A stretch of DNA of 9,563 nucleotides. Origin: Crocinitomix sp. Its GTDB lineage: Bacteria > Bacteroidota > Bacteroidia > Flavobacteriales_D > Crocinitomicaceae. This document shows, one piece after another, positions 1 to 6,513 of the stretch (position 1 is the stretch's first letter; each line of letters starts with the position of its first letter). The position numbers were made by a program, and so were the translations under genes. The notes under the pieces are model-generated. The model saw nothing but the letters and a program-made list of their open reading frames with translations, was not told the origin of the DNA and did no database searches. The DNA is taken from contig JADZFJ010000486.1 of assembly GCA_020849935.1 (NCBI GenBank), positions 1 through 9,563 of the forward strand, in the 5' to 3' direction.

Positions 1-2384
1 AAATAGTTGTTGGCGCACCAAACCACGGCTTAGATGAATTTGGAGGTGATTTTTTGGCCAATGCTGGTGCAGCCTATTTATACTCTTATATTGGAGGTGT
101 TTGGACGCAGACTCAAAAACTGGATGCATTTGATAGAACATCTAGCGATCAATTTGGTGAAGCCGTTTCAATAAGTAGTAATAAAGTTATGATCGGCGCG
201 TTTGGCAACGGACTTAACGAATTAGGGTTAGGCTCTCCTGTTCCGCAAGCCGGCGCAGCCTACATTTTCAGTATTGGAAATAAACCTGTCATTACCGCCA
301 TTCATTCTAACCAAGAAGGAATTTGTGATGGGCAACCAATTACCCTGTCTGTCGAAGGCGTTTTGTACGATGCTTTTGAATGGGAATGGTTTGAAGGCGG
401 ATGTGATGGCACTTCTCTTGGCACAGGAACTGAAATAACAGTAAGTCCTTTAACCACTACAACCTACTGTGTCCGTGCCAACGGCTGTTTTAATTACATC
501 GAAGCAGAAGATTGTGAGTGTATTGATGTGATCATAAAACCTGGGTACTGGCACCAAACCACCGCCGCAGGACTTATGGAAACTGGCAACGACCTTGTGA
601 CAGACAGCGAAGGGAATGTTTATATTACAGGAACGTATTCTGGCTACGCCACATTTGACGGAGGTGAATTTTCAAGTGTCACGGTCGATCATGATCCTGG
701 ATTATTTACGACCGCCATAAAATCTTATCTTGCAAAATATGACAATTGTGGAAATTTATTGTGGGTAACCTATTCAGAAGGAAATCCCAATGACGATTAC
801 GCCCACGGTGTTGCTTTGCACGAAATAGGCAATAATTTATACATCGTTGGCGAATTCACCGACCAAATTACTTTCAGAAATGGCTTGGGCGATTTTGGTT
901 TTGGTTCGGGCACCGCCACTAGAATCCGCGCAGGAAAAAATGGCTACGTAGCAAAAGTGGACAAAAACAACGGAAAAGTTATGTACATCGATGCTGTTTG
1001 GAGCACAGGTCCAAACTCGAAACTGACCGCCATCACCATCAACGAAAACAACGGACGAATTTTTGTTGCTGGGCAAACCTACGCAAGCATTGGGTATGAA
1101 AAAGTGTTTATTCATAAATATTCCCCTACCTATACCACCATTGGCCCCGATTTTTGGAAAGCAGTAAGTTCTACCTACAACGGCGCCATTATTAATGCAA
1201 TGGATTTTGATGAATCATCTCCTGAAGCAGGAGCAAATGGAGCTTTATGGGTGATTGGCGATTTTAAATCATCCTTTAATATTCCAAAGTTCGCAGGAAG
1301 TTTTACTGCCCTCAGCAGTACATCAACCGAGCGGGACGCATTTGTACTGAAATATATGGATTCTTTTTCGTACGGCACAAATCCAACAGGTGTTTTCCTA
1401 AAAAAAGGGAATATCGAAAATTTGCCAGGCAAAAAAATGCTAGGCATTGACATTGCCCTGGAAAAAGAAACAGGTAATGCCTTTTTGACAGGGACCAAGA
1501 AGGGGGTATGTGATACTCCTTTTTCGGTTTTTGGTTATTCTTTGCCAGATCCATTTGGTATGGAAGTTGGTTATTTTGTTGGGATGCGATTTGATGGAAC
1601 TCCACTACCAGGAACAGGTTTGGAGGAGCTTTCTTACCCATTCGAACCTAAACGGTCATCTGGAAGAGGAGTAATCGTGAACGATGGAACGGTTTATTTT
1701 ACTGGGTCACGAGGCGGAATAAGTTATTTTGATGATGGATTGATCATACCAAGTATGTTAAATTATTTTGGCTTGGATGGTGATGAACATCTCTATGTAG
1801 TCGCTTATAATTCAGCGACGGGAGCATACCTCTGGTCAAACGGCACCAGCAACCCTGCTCCACTTTTATTGGCAAACCATCAACCAATGGCAATAACAGC
1901 GGATGGGGCAGGTCATTTATTCATCACGGGTTATTTTCAATCCGAAATGGGCTATATTGGCGGAACTCCAGCCAGTGGTAATTTAACCTCTGTTTCTAAC
2001 GCTAATTTATTTGCAATGCGGGTGGACATAGCAGGAGCAGGGTCACAACAATTACAAAAACCAGGTTTTGTGGATCTTCCAATAATTGGTTCTGTCGAAG
2101 TTCCACATTTGGATAATAACGAAAGTATAGAAACAAGTTTTGATTTAGGGGTGTTGCCAAATCCAACCACGAGTCTTACCAAGCTGATCATTAGTAATTT
2201 CCAAGAAAATGAGGTGTATGAAATTTTGTTATTTTCCAGTGACGGGCGGATCATGTATCAAGGTCAATTGACCCAGGAAAGCACAGAACTTGATTTGACT
2301 GATTTTTCAGCTGGGCTTTATACCATAGTTGTTTTTTCCAATAACAAAACGGTCTTTAAAAAACTCTTAAAAACAAATGAGTAG
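1..2384 (+). CDS. Large secreted/surface protein: FG-GAP repeats, Ig-like module, beta-propeller region, T9SS type A sorting domain (5' end missing)
   Basis: The frame is open from base 3 with no stop, so this is the C-terminal part of a longer protein. Upstream of an internal TTG at 54 it already reads IVVGAPNHGLDEFGGDF, a typical FG-GAP repeat. Residues below count from that TTG. A second FG-GAP-like unit lies at about 32-73 (DQFGEAVSIS, then GAAYIFS). Residues 75-162 form a Cys-containing Ig-like module with the SPLTTTTYCVRA signature. Residues 165-660 repeat phrases such as DSEGNVYITGTYSG, NNGRIFVAGQTY and GAGHLFITGYFQS, each followed by an AKYD or AKVD type strand; this resembles SBBP-type beta-propeller repeats. 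Residues 698-776 are a T9SS type A tail: LPNP, a central DGR turn, LTDFSAGLYTI and terminal KKLLK. The product should cross the outer membrane through T9SS and be anchored or released. No catalytic motif is visible, so ligand and role are unknown. The next gene begins 48 bp downstream on the same strand, suggesting co-transcription. Confidence 0.93.
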   Translation, partial: IVVGAPNHGLDEFGGDFLANAGAAYLYSYIGGVWTQTQKLDAFDRTSSDQFGEAVSISSNKVMIGAFGNGLNELGLGSPVPQAGAAYIFSIGNKPVITAIHSNQEGICDGQPITLSVEGVLYDAFEWEWFEGGCDGTSLGTGTEITVSPLTTTTYCVRANGCFNYIEAEDCECIDVIIKPGYWHQTTAAGLMETGNDLVTDSEGNVYITGTYSGYATFDGGEFSSVTVDHDPGLFTTAIKSYLAKYDNCGNLLWVTYSEGNPNDDYAHGVALHEIGNNLYIVGEFTDQITFRNGLGDFGFGSGTATRIRAGKNGYVAKVDKNNGKVMYIDAVWSTGPNSKLTAITINENNGRIFVAGQTYASIGYEKVFIHKYSPTYTTIGPDFWKAVSSTYNGAIINAMDFDESSPEAGANGALWVIGDFKSSFNIPKFAGSFTALSSTSTERDAFVLKYMDSFSYGTNPTGVFLKKGNIENLPGKKMLGIDIALEKETGNAFLTGTKKGVCDTPFSVFGYSLPDPFGMEVGYFVGMRFDGTPLPGTGLEELSYPFEPKRSSGRGVIVNDGTVYFTGSRGGISYFDDGLIIPSMLNYFGLDGDEHLYVVAYNSATGAYLWSNGTSNPAPLLLANHQPMAITADGAGHLFITGYFQSEMGYIGGTPASGNLTSVSNANLFAMRVDIAGAGSQQLQKPGFVDLPIIGSVEVPHLDNNESIETSFDLGVLPNPTTSLTKLIISNFQENEVYEILLFSSDGRIMYQGQLTQESTELDLTDFSAGLYTIVVFSNNKTVFKKLLKTNE

Positions 2385-2432
2385 AAATCAAATTTTGTGC
2401 AACATTTTAGTACTTTTAATCGTCTACTAAAC

Positions 2433-5276
2433 ATGAAAAAATTCCTCATTTTCATTTTGATGTTTGGCTCAACGGCCTTTTCACAAGAAATTTGTGACAA
2501 TGGGTTAGATGATGATGGAGATACTTTTGTGGATTTAAATGATGTAGACTGTGATTGTGAAGGGATTGAGGGATTTTCGACCTTAATTCCAAATCCGTCA
2601 TTTGACGATACTTTGTGCTGTCCAGAATTGGGACCACTTTGGGATTGCGCTGAGGATTGGATTCAAGCATCTTATGGAACTTCGGATTATTTTAATTTAT
2701 GTGGAGTTACCGATTTTGGAGATCCAATGATTCCACCAGATTTTCCATTACCTGATGGTGGTACTGGATATGGTGGTTTTTTTGAATCAAGCCCTACCTA
2801 CCATGAAATGATTGGTGCCTGTGTGGACAGTCCCATGTTAGCCGGGGTGACTTATACCCTCAACTTTTTTATGGCAAGTGGAGAAACCCACCCAACAAGT
2901 ATTATCCCAACATTTTATGGCACGCCGAATTGTGCCGATTTGCCTTGGGCAGGATTGGATTGCCCCGTGGGGATTGATGGATGGGAACTTTTAGCCAGTA
3001 GCCCAATGATTTTTTTTGTGGGAGATGGGGCTTGGCAAGAGGTTTCTATTACTTTTACTCCAGTAGTTGATTTAGAAGCTGTTGCCATTGGTGGGCCTTG
3101 TGGGTTGGTACTTTCAACTGAGTATTTTTACATCGACGGCTTAGTATTAATCGACAACGCCCATTTTACCGAAATTACCGAAACGGGGAATTGGTGCGAT
3201 GGGGATTTAACTTTTTCAACGGAAATTGATACGTTTGGGGGTGCTTGGCAATGGTACAAAGATGGGGTTGCCTTGTTGGGTGAGACAAGTGAGTCGGTGG
3301 ACGTGAGTGGGTATGGAATGGGAACGTATACTGCGCAATATTTACTCGGTGGAAATTGTTTGCGGTTGAGTAAATCCGTTTATTTTGACAATGCCGTGGA
3401 TGCCGATTTTACTTTTGAAAATGTTTGTTTGGGTGAAACCATTGATTTTGATAATGTTTCTACCATTCCAGAGGGTGGTTCGCCTACTTGGGAATGGGAT
3501 TTTGGGGATGGAGGAACTTCCACCGACGAAAGTCCGAGTCACACGTTTGCAACGGCAGGAACTTATTGGGTGAGATTAGTTGGAGTGAATGATTTGTCGT
3601 GCAATGATACCGCGCTTTATGAAGTGATTGTTTATCCGTTGCCAACAGCTGACATTGAGTTTATTGCAGGTGGGCTTTCGTCCGAACTTGGAAGCACAGG
3701 TGGATGTATTGAAAACCCTGTTCAGTTCAACGACCTTTCTACCATCCCTGCTCCGTACGATATTGCCACATGGTTATGGAATTTTGGGGATGGAGGAACA
3801 TCAACAGAAGAAAATCCGAGTCACACCTACTCCACAACGGGAACGTTTACCGTTACACTAGTGGTTACCAGCGAAAATGGTTGCGTGTCTACTACCTCAA
3901 AAACAATTACTATGACCAATGGCTTGGCGGTTGAACTTACGGTGAGCGAACCGAGTTGTTTTGGGTTTTCAGATGGATCGGTGACGGCAAATGTGGTGGG
4001 TGCTGGAGATGAATTGATTTTTGAAATTACCGATGCAAGCGGAACTTTGCGAAATATTGACAATAGCAATACAGCCAATAATTTAACCACTGGTTGGTAT
4101 TATGTAAACGTGCAAGATGGTTCAGCATGTTCGGGAATTGATTCTGTTTTTTTAAACGAACCCACTCAAATTACCATTGATTTAACCGTAGTTGATCCAA
4201 TTTGTTATGGGGGTAATTCAGGTTGGGCAAGGGTTGATTCGGTGTATAACCCGCAAGGTGATTATAATGGCATCAGTTATTTTTGGAATCCAAACCCCGC
4301 GGGTAATGGTGGTTTAGGGGAAGATTCGACGTGGGCACTTACCGCAGGAAATTATGTGTTAACTATTAACGATGCCAATGGTTGTTCCAATAATTTTGAT
4401 TTTGAATTGTCGGAACCTGATTCACTTTATTTTACTGAATTTGGATTTAAACCAGCCTATTGCCGTTTGTACGGGTATCAAAGTGGAAGCGGGGTGGTTT
4501 TTGGAGCAGCGTCGGGAGGTGTGCCTGATTATACCTATGAATGGATTGAACTAGCCACCGGTGAAACTGACGACCATTCGACTTGGGGAGGCTTAAATCC
4601 TGGCTATTATCAATTAAACGTTACCGATGCCATTGGTTGTGTGCTCACCAAAACCGTGTTTTTAGATTCGCTGAACCCGATAGCTGATTTTACAGTAAAC
4701 TCAGCGCAACTAAATACAGACAATAAAGGTACGGCCTTTGTGGAAGTTGAATTTGTAAATAATTCAAGCAATTTCTCGAACCCAGAAGACCCTGATGCGG
4801 ACACCACTTTTTTTTGGAATTTGAGTTACCCAACCGTGAATTGGCAAATATCTAACAGTTGGTTTGAAACCTTTGACACCATTTATGGTCCCAAAGGGGA
4901 TTCATATTTAGTGGATGTATGTTTGGTGGCACTTAATAAAAACGGGTGCACCGACACCACCTGCAAACTACTCACCATTTTTGAACCGATTAAATTTGAA
5001 CCCATCAACATATTTTCGCCCAACAATGACGGAATTAACGACCTGTTTACCTTTGATTTTAAAGCCGCCTCGATTGACGAATTTAATTGCCAAATTGTAG
5101 ACAGATGGGGTGTGGTGGTGAATGAAATACCAAACATTAACCAAGGTTGGAATGGCACCACAAAAAACGGCAGTCTTTGCCCCGATGGCGTTTATTTTTA
5201 TTATTACAAAGCCATTAGCGACAACGGTACAAAACTAAACGGCCAAGGAACGGTGCAGTTGATTCGGGGGACGTAG
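2433..5276 (+). CDS. Modular adhesin-like surface protein: PKD domains, SprB-like repeats, T9SS type B (CHU_C) sorting domain
   Basis: The ATG at 2433 was chosen because it opens a clear signal peptide (MKKFLIFILMFGSTAFSQ, cleavage near residue 18); an upstream GTG would only add 12 non-signal residues. The product has 947 residues. Residues 19-40 hold ICDNGLDDDGD...DC, the Asp-rich, probably calcium-binding motif often found after Bacteroidota signal peptides. Residues 48-250 start with a LIPNPSF region rich in Cys and aromatics, perhaps a jelly-roll fold; I assign no family. An Ig-like module (253-315) follows, then two PKD domains (322-402 and 405-494, each with FGDGGTSTxExPSHT). Three SprB-like units come next (about 498-577, 578-662, 663-747), each with a PxCxG/Y-type start and a GxYxxxVxDxxGC-type end. 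A third PKD-like module spans 750-852. Residues 857-947 are a type B/CHU_C tail: FSPNNDGINDLF, DRWGVVV, GWNGT, PDGVYFYYYKA. By analogy with SprB-type adhesins it may act in surface adhesion or gliding; that role is inferred. Confidence 0.94.
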   Translation: MKKFLIFILMFGSTAFSQEICDNGLDDDGDTFVDLNDVDCDCEGIEGFSTLIPNPSFDDTLCCPELGPLWDCAEDWIQASYGTSDYFNLCGVTDFGDPMIPPDFPLPDGGTGYGGFFESSPTYHEMIGACVDSPMLAGVTYTLNFFMASGETHPTSIIPTFYGTPNCADLPWAGLDCPVGIDGWELLASSPMIFFVGDGAWQEVSITFTPVVDLEAVAIGGPCGLVLSTEYFYIDGLVLIDNAHFTEITETGNWCDGDLTFSTEIDTFGGAWQWYKDGVALLGETSESVDVSGYGMGTYTAQYLLGGNCLRLSKSVYFDNAVDADFTFENVCLGETIDFDNVSTIPEGGSPTWEWDFGDGGTSTDESPSHTFATAGTYWVRLVGVNDLSCNDTALYEVIVYPLPTADIEFIAGGLSSELGSTGGCIENPVQFNDLSTIPAPYDIATWLWNFGDGGTSTEENPSHTYSTTGTFTVTLVVTSENGCVSTTSKTITMTNGLAVELTVSEPSCFGFSDGSVTANVVGAGDELIFEITDASGTLRNIDNSNTANNLTTGWYYVNVQDGSACSGIDSVFLNEPTQITIDLTVVDPICYGGNSGWARVDSVYNPQGDYNGISYFWNPNPAGNGGLGEDSTWALTAGNYVLTINDANGCSNNFDFELSEPDSLYFTEFGFKPAYCRLYGYQSGSGVVFGAASGGVPDYTYEWIELATGETDDHSTWGGLNPGYYQLNVTDAIGCVLTKTVFLDSLNPIADFTVNSAQLNTDNKGTAFVEVEFVNNSSNFSNPEDPDADTTFFWNLSYPTVNWQISNSWFETFDTIYGPKGDSYLVDVCLVALNKNGCTDTTCKLLTIFEPIKFEPINIFSPNNDGINDLFTFDFKAASIDEFNCQIVDRWGVVVNEIPNINQGWNGTTKNGSLCPDGVYFYYYKAISDNGTKLNGQGTVQLIRGT
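3499..3826 (+). repeat. In-frame direct repeat of two PKD modules within the adhesin gene
   Basis: The 19-mer ATTTTGGGGATGGAGGAAC occurs at 3499-3517 and again at 3781-3799. CCGAGTCACAC occurs at 3534-3544 and again at 3816-3826. Both pairs are exactly 282 bp (94 codons) apart. They encode the FGDGGTST and PSHT cores of the two PKD domains. DNA identity over the turn region, with divergence between, indicates a tandem module duplication that keeps the reading frame. Confidence 0.85.
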
Positions 5277-5278
5277 AC

Positions 5279-5370
5279 GGGGGGAGCGTTAGGGAACAGA
5301 GGCATTGTTTGAGCTCTTATTGTCCGATTTTCGGCAATAAAGCGAGGCCGGCGAGCCCGCTCGAACGCCC
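5279..5370. repeat. Folded palindromic intergenic element between convergent genes
   Basis: This element nearly fills the gap between two converging genes. An outer pairing joins GCGTT (5286-5290) to AACGC (5364-5368), extended by GG/CC around one bulged A. A middle pairing joins GAGC (5311-5314) to GCTC (5359-5362). The inner hairpin at 5317-5340 is TTATTG-t-CCGA, loop TTT, TCGG-CAATAA: ten pairs with one bulged T. On the minus strand it reads GGGCGTTCGAGCGGGCT at one end and TTCCCTAACGC at the other. From memory, that layout resembles dispersed palindromic elements common between genes in Bacteroidota; I could not check copy number. It may also help end transcription from both sides, although no U-tract directly follows a stem on either strand. 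It is locally more G+C-rich than its flanks. Confidence 0.65.
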
Positions 5371-5408
5371 AAAAAATTTTAAGGAAAACATTTATAGTGA
5401 CGATTCTC

Positions 5409-6227
5409 CTAAATTTCAGGATCGTATAAATTTTTAAACCGATTGATCATACTTTGCCGTGAAAATTCGAAGACGGTTGGGTTTAATTTTTGAAATTGGG
5501 TTGGCGAAAAATTCCATTGTTTTTTAAAGGTGTTGATGCTATGCGCTTGATCGAAAAAGCCCGAATCTAAAGCTGTCTCGGTTAAGGACAAGGTTTGATT
5601 GGTAAGGGTGAGACAATGATTTAACCGCCAAACCATGGCCAATTCTTTTGGTGAAATTCCCAAACTGGTGCTAAACGACTTGTGTAAAGCTTGCCGAGAA
5701 ATTCCAAAATCTTGACAGAGATTGCTTATTCTTACATCGCCTTTTCGGTCTAAAATATAATTGACTTGGCTGCGGAGATTTTCGTTTAGATCAAACCGAC
5801 GACGAAGTAGATTAAACATAAAATTTTCTAAATCAGGAACTAACTCTTGAATGTGAAAATAATTTTGGTTATTAGTTAATTGACATTGAATAACCGATTT
5901 TTGATCGATAATAGCCTCGATTGGCGTGATGGCGGCTAAAAGATGCACCTTTTTGCCGACGATATTGACCATAGAAAAGGCTTTGCAACGAATGCCAATA
6001 AGTTGGTGTTTGGTGGCCAATTGAATTGGATTGGTTAGGATTGGAACCAAATAAATTCCTGAAGGAAATTCGATGCCTAAAAAAGTAAATGGCGCTTTTG
6101 CAATAAGAATGTTAAACGTACCATCAGGCAATAAAATAAGGGGGTTGGTTGTAATGCTTTGATACGACCAATAACTTTCGACAAATTTAGAAAGTTCCGC
6201 TTTTGATTTTATTTCTTGAAATGACAT
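5409..6227 (-). CDS. AraC-family transcriptional regulator
   Basis: This is a 272-residue DNA-binding regulator, a usual length for the family. The N-terminal ~105 residues (FVESYW, LLPDGTFNILI, GIEFPSGIYLVP, IGIRCKAF) match the sensor-like domain found in many Bacteroidota AraC proteins (DUF6597-like). Its ligand is not known. The C-terminal part is a double helix-turn-helix of the HTH_18 type. The first HTH is around 165-196 (VRISNLCQDFGISRQALHKS, then ISPKEL). The second is around 213-247 (LSLTETALDSGFFDQAHSI, then FKKQWNFSPTQFQ), including the conserved G-FFDQ-H and SPTQF positions. The ATG at 6227-6225 is the natural start: just upstream lies TATATTTG, matching the Bacteroidota -7 box. 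The gene is divergent from the outer-membrane receptor at 6514 and convergent with the adhesin gene. Control of the receptor or of itself is plausible by position only. Confidence 0.94.
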   Translation of the reverse strand: MSFQEIKSKAELSKFVESYWSYQSITTNPLILLPDGTFNILIAKAPFTFLGIEFPSGIYLVPILTNPIQLATKHQLIGIRCKAFSMVNIVGKKVHLLAAITPIEAIIDQKSVIQCQLTNNQNYFHIQELVPDLENFMFNLLRRRFDLNENLRSQVNYILDRKGDVRISNLCQDFGISRQALHKSFSTSLGISPKELAMVWRLNHCLTLTNQTLSLTETALDSGFFDQAHSINTFKKQWNFSPTQFQKLNPTVFEFSRQSMINRFKNLYDPEI

Positions 6228-6234
6228 CTGAAGC

Positions 6235-6242
6235 CAAATATA
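6235..6242 (-). promoter_or_regulatory. Candidate -7 promoter box (TATATTTG) for the AraC-family gene
   Basis: On the minus strand TATATTTG fits the Bacteroidota TAnnTTTG -7 consensus exactly. It ends 7 bp before the ATG, so a transcript from it would have almost no leader. No convincing TTG or TTTG -33 element lies 17-23 bp upstream, which lowers confidence. Confidence 0.45.
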
Positions 6243-6247
6243 GGTGC

Positions 6248-6269
6248 TATTAACGTTAATAAAAGTTAA
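6248..6269. promoter_or_regulatory. Candidate operator: 14-bp perfect palindrome plus a third GTTAA half-site
   Basis: TATTAACGTTAATA (6248-6261) is a perfect 14-bp palindrome. A further GTTAA at 6265-6269 repeats the half-site at 6255-6259 in direct orientation, exactly 10 bp (one helical turn) apart. It sits directly upstream of the candidate -7 box of the AraC-family gene, where a bound regulator would act. AraC-family proteins usually bind direct repeats, so autoregulation is a reasonable inference. AT-rich palindromes can also arise by chance. Confidence 0.4.
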
Positions 6270-6371
6270 AAATGATGGACGGTAAATTATCTATCCAGGC
6301 TTAGCTAATTGGGGTTTAAGAAAAAAATACCCCGGTTGACATTTTTCCAATTTTAAGTTTTATTCGCCCTT

Positions 6372-6379
6372 TACCTTTG
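6372..6379 (+). promoter_or_regulatory. Candidate -7 promoter box (TACCTTTG) for the outer-membrane receptor gene
   Basis: TACCTTTG matches the Bacteroidota TAnnTTTG -7 consensus exactly and points toward the receptor gene. Transcription from it would give a leader of about 130 nt before the ATG at 6514. A proper -33 TTG is not seen at the expected distance; the TTGACA at 6336-6341 is too far upstream. Confidence 0.45.
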
Positions 6380-6400
6380 TGAAAAGTTGTGAAACGATGG

Positions 6401-6424
6401 TTGGACAACATTGTCAATTTTTTT
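6401..6424 (+). promoter_or_regulatory. Small hairpin followed by a T7 tract in the receptor leader
   Basis: TTGGACA (6401-6407) pairs with TGTCAA (6412-6417), giving six pairs with one bulged G and an ACAT loop. TTTTTTT follows at 6418-6424. The layout resembles a weak terminator or attenuator inside the presumed leader of the receptor gene, about 90 bp before its ATG. The stem is short and AT-rich, so it may be chance. Confidence 0.25.
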
Positions 6425-6513
6425 GGTTACTTTTTTAAAAAGCTGAATTAGTCTGGTATAAAAAGTTGCTGATTGATTGACGAAATGGATTTTATTAAAC
6501 AAATAAATACTAC

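Noticed and set aside
54..56. TTG at 54 as the start of the first gene
   Set aside because: The frame is open further upstream and already encodes an FG-GAP repeat (IVVGAPNHGLDEFGGDF), so the true start lies before the window.
837..2254. Several minus-strand open frames of 90-110 codons inside the first gene
   Set aside because: They lie opposite well-supported domains, lack recognisable domains or signal peptides, and look like shadows of the coding strand.
2397..2432. GTG at 2397 as start of the adhesin gene
   Set aside because: It would put 12 extra residues ahead of a standard signal peptide that begins with the ATG at 2433.
2385..2432. A separate promoter for the adhesin gene (TACTTTTA at 2411-2418)
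   Set aside because: It lacks the final G of TAnnTTTG, and the upstream TTTG (2394-2397) is only 13 bp away. Read-through from the first gene is simpler.
3385..5161. Short frames on both strands inside the adhesin gene
   Set aside because: Their translations are low-complexity shadows of PKD and SprB repeats in another frame, with no independent evidence.
5277..5408. The convergent stem-loop as a simple intrinsic terminator
   Set aside because: No T-tract follows any of the stems in either direction, so termination is possible but not shown; it is listed as a repeat element instead.
6336..6364. Sigma-70-like TTGACA followed 17 bp later by TTTATT
   Set aside because: The -10 match is poor, and Bacteroidota housekeeping promoters use TTG / TAnnTTTG rather than the enterobacterial form.
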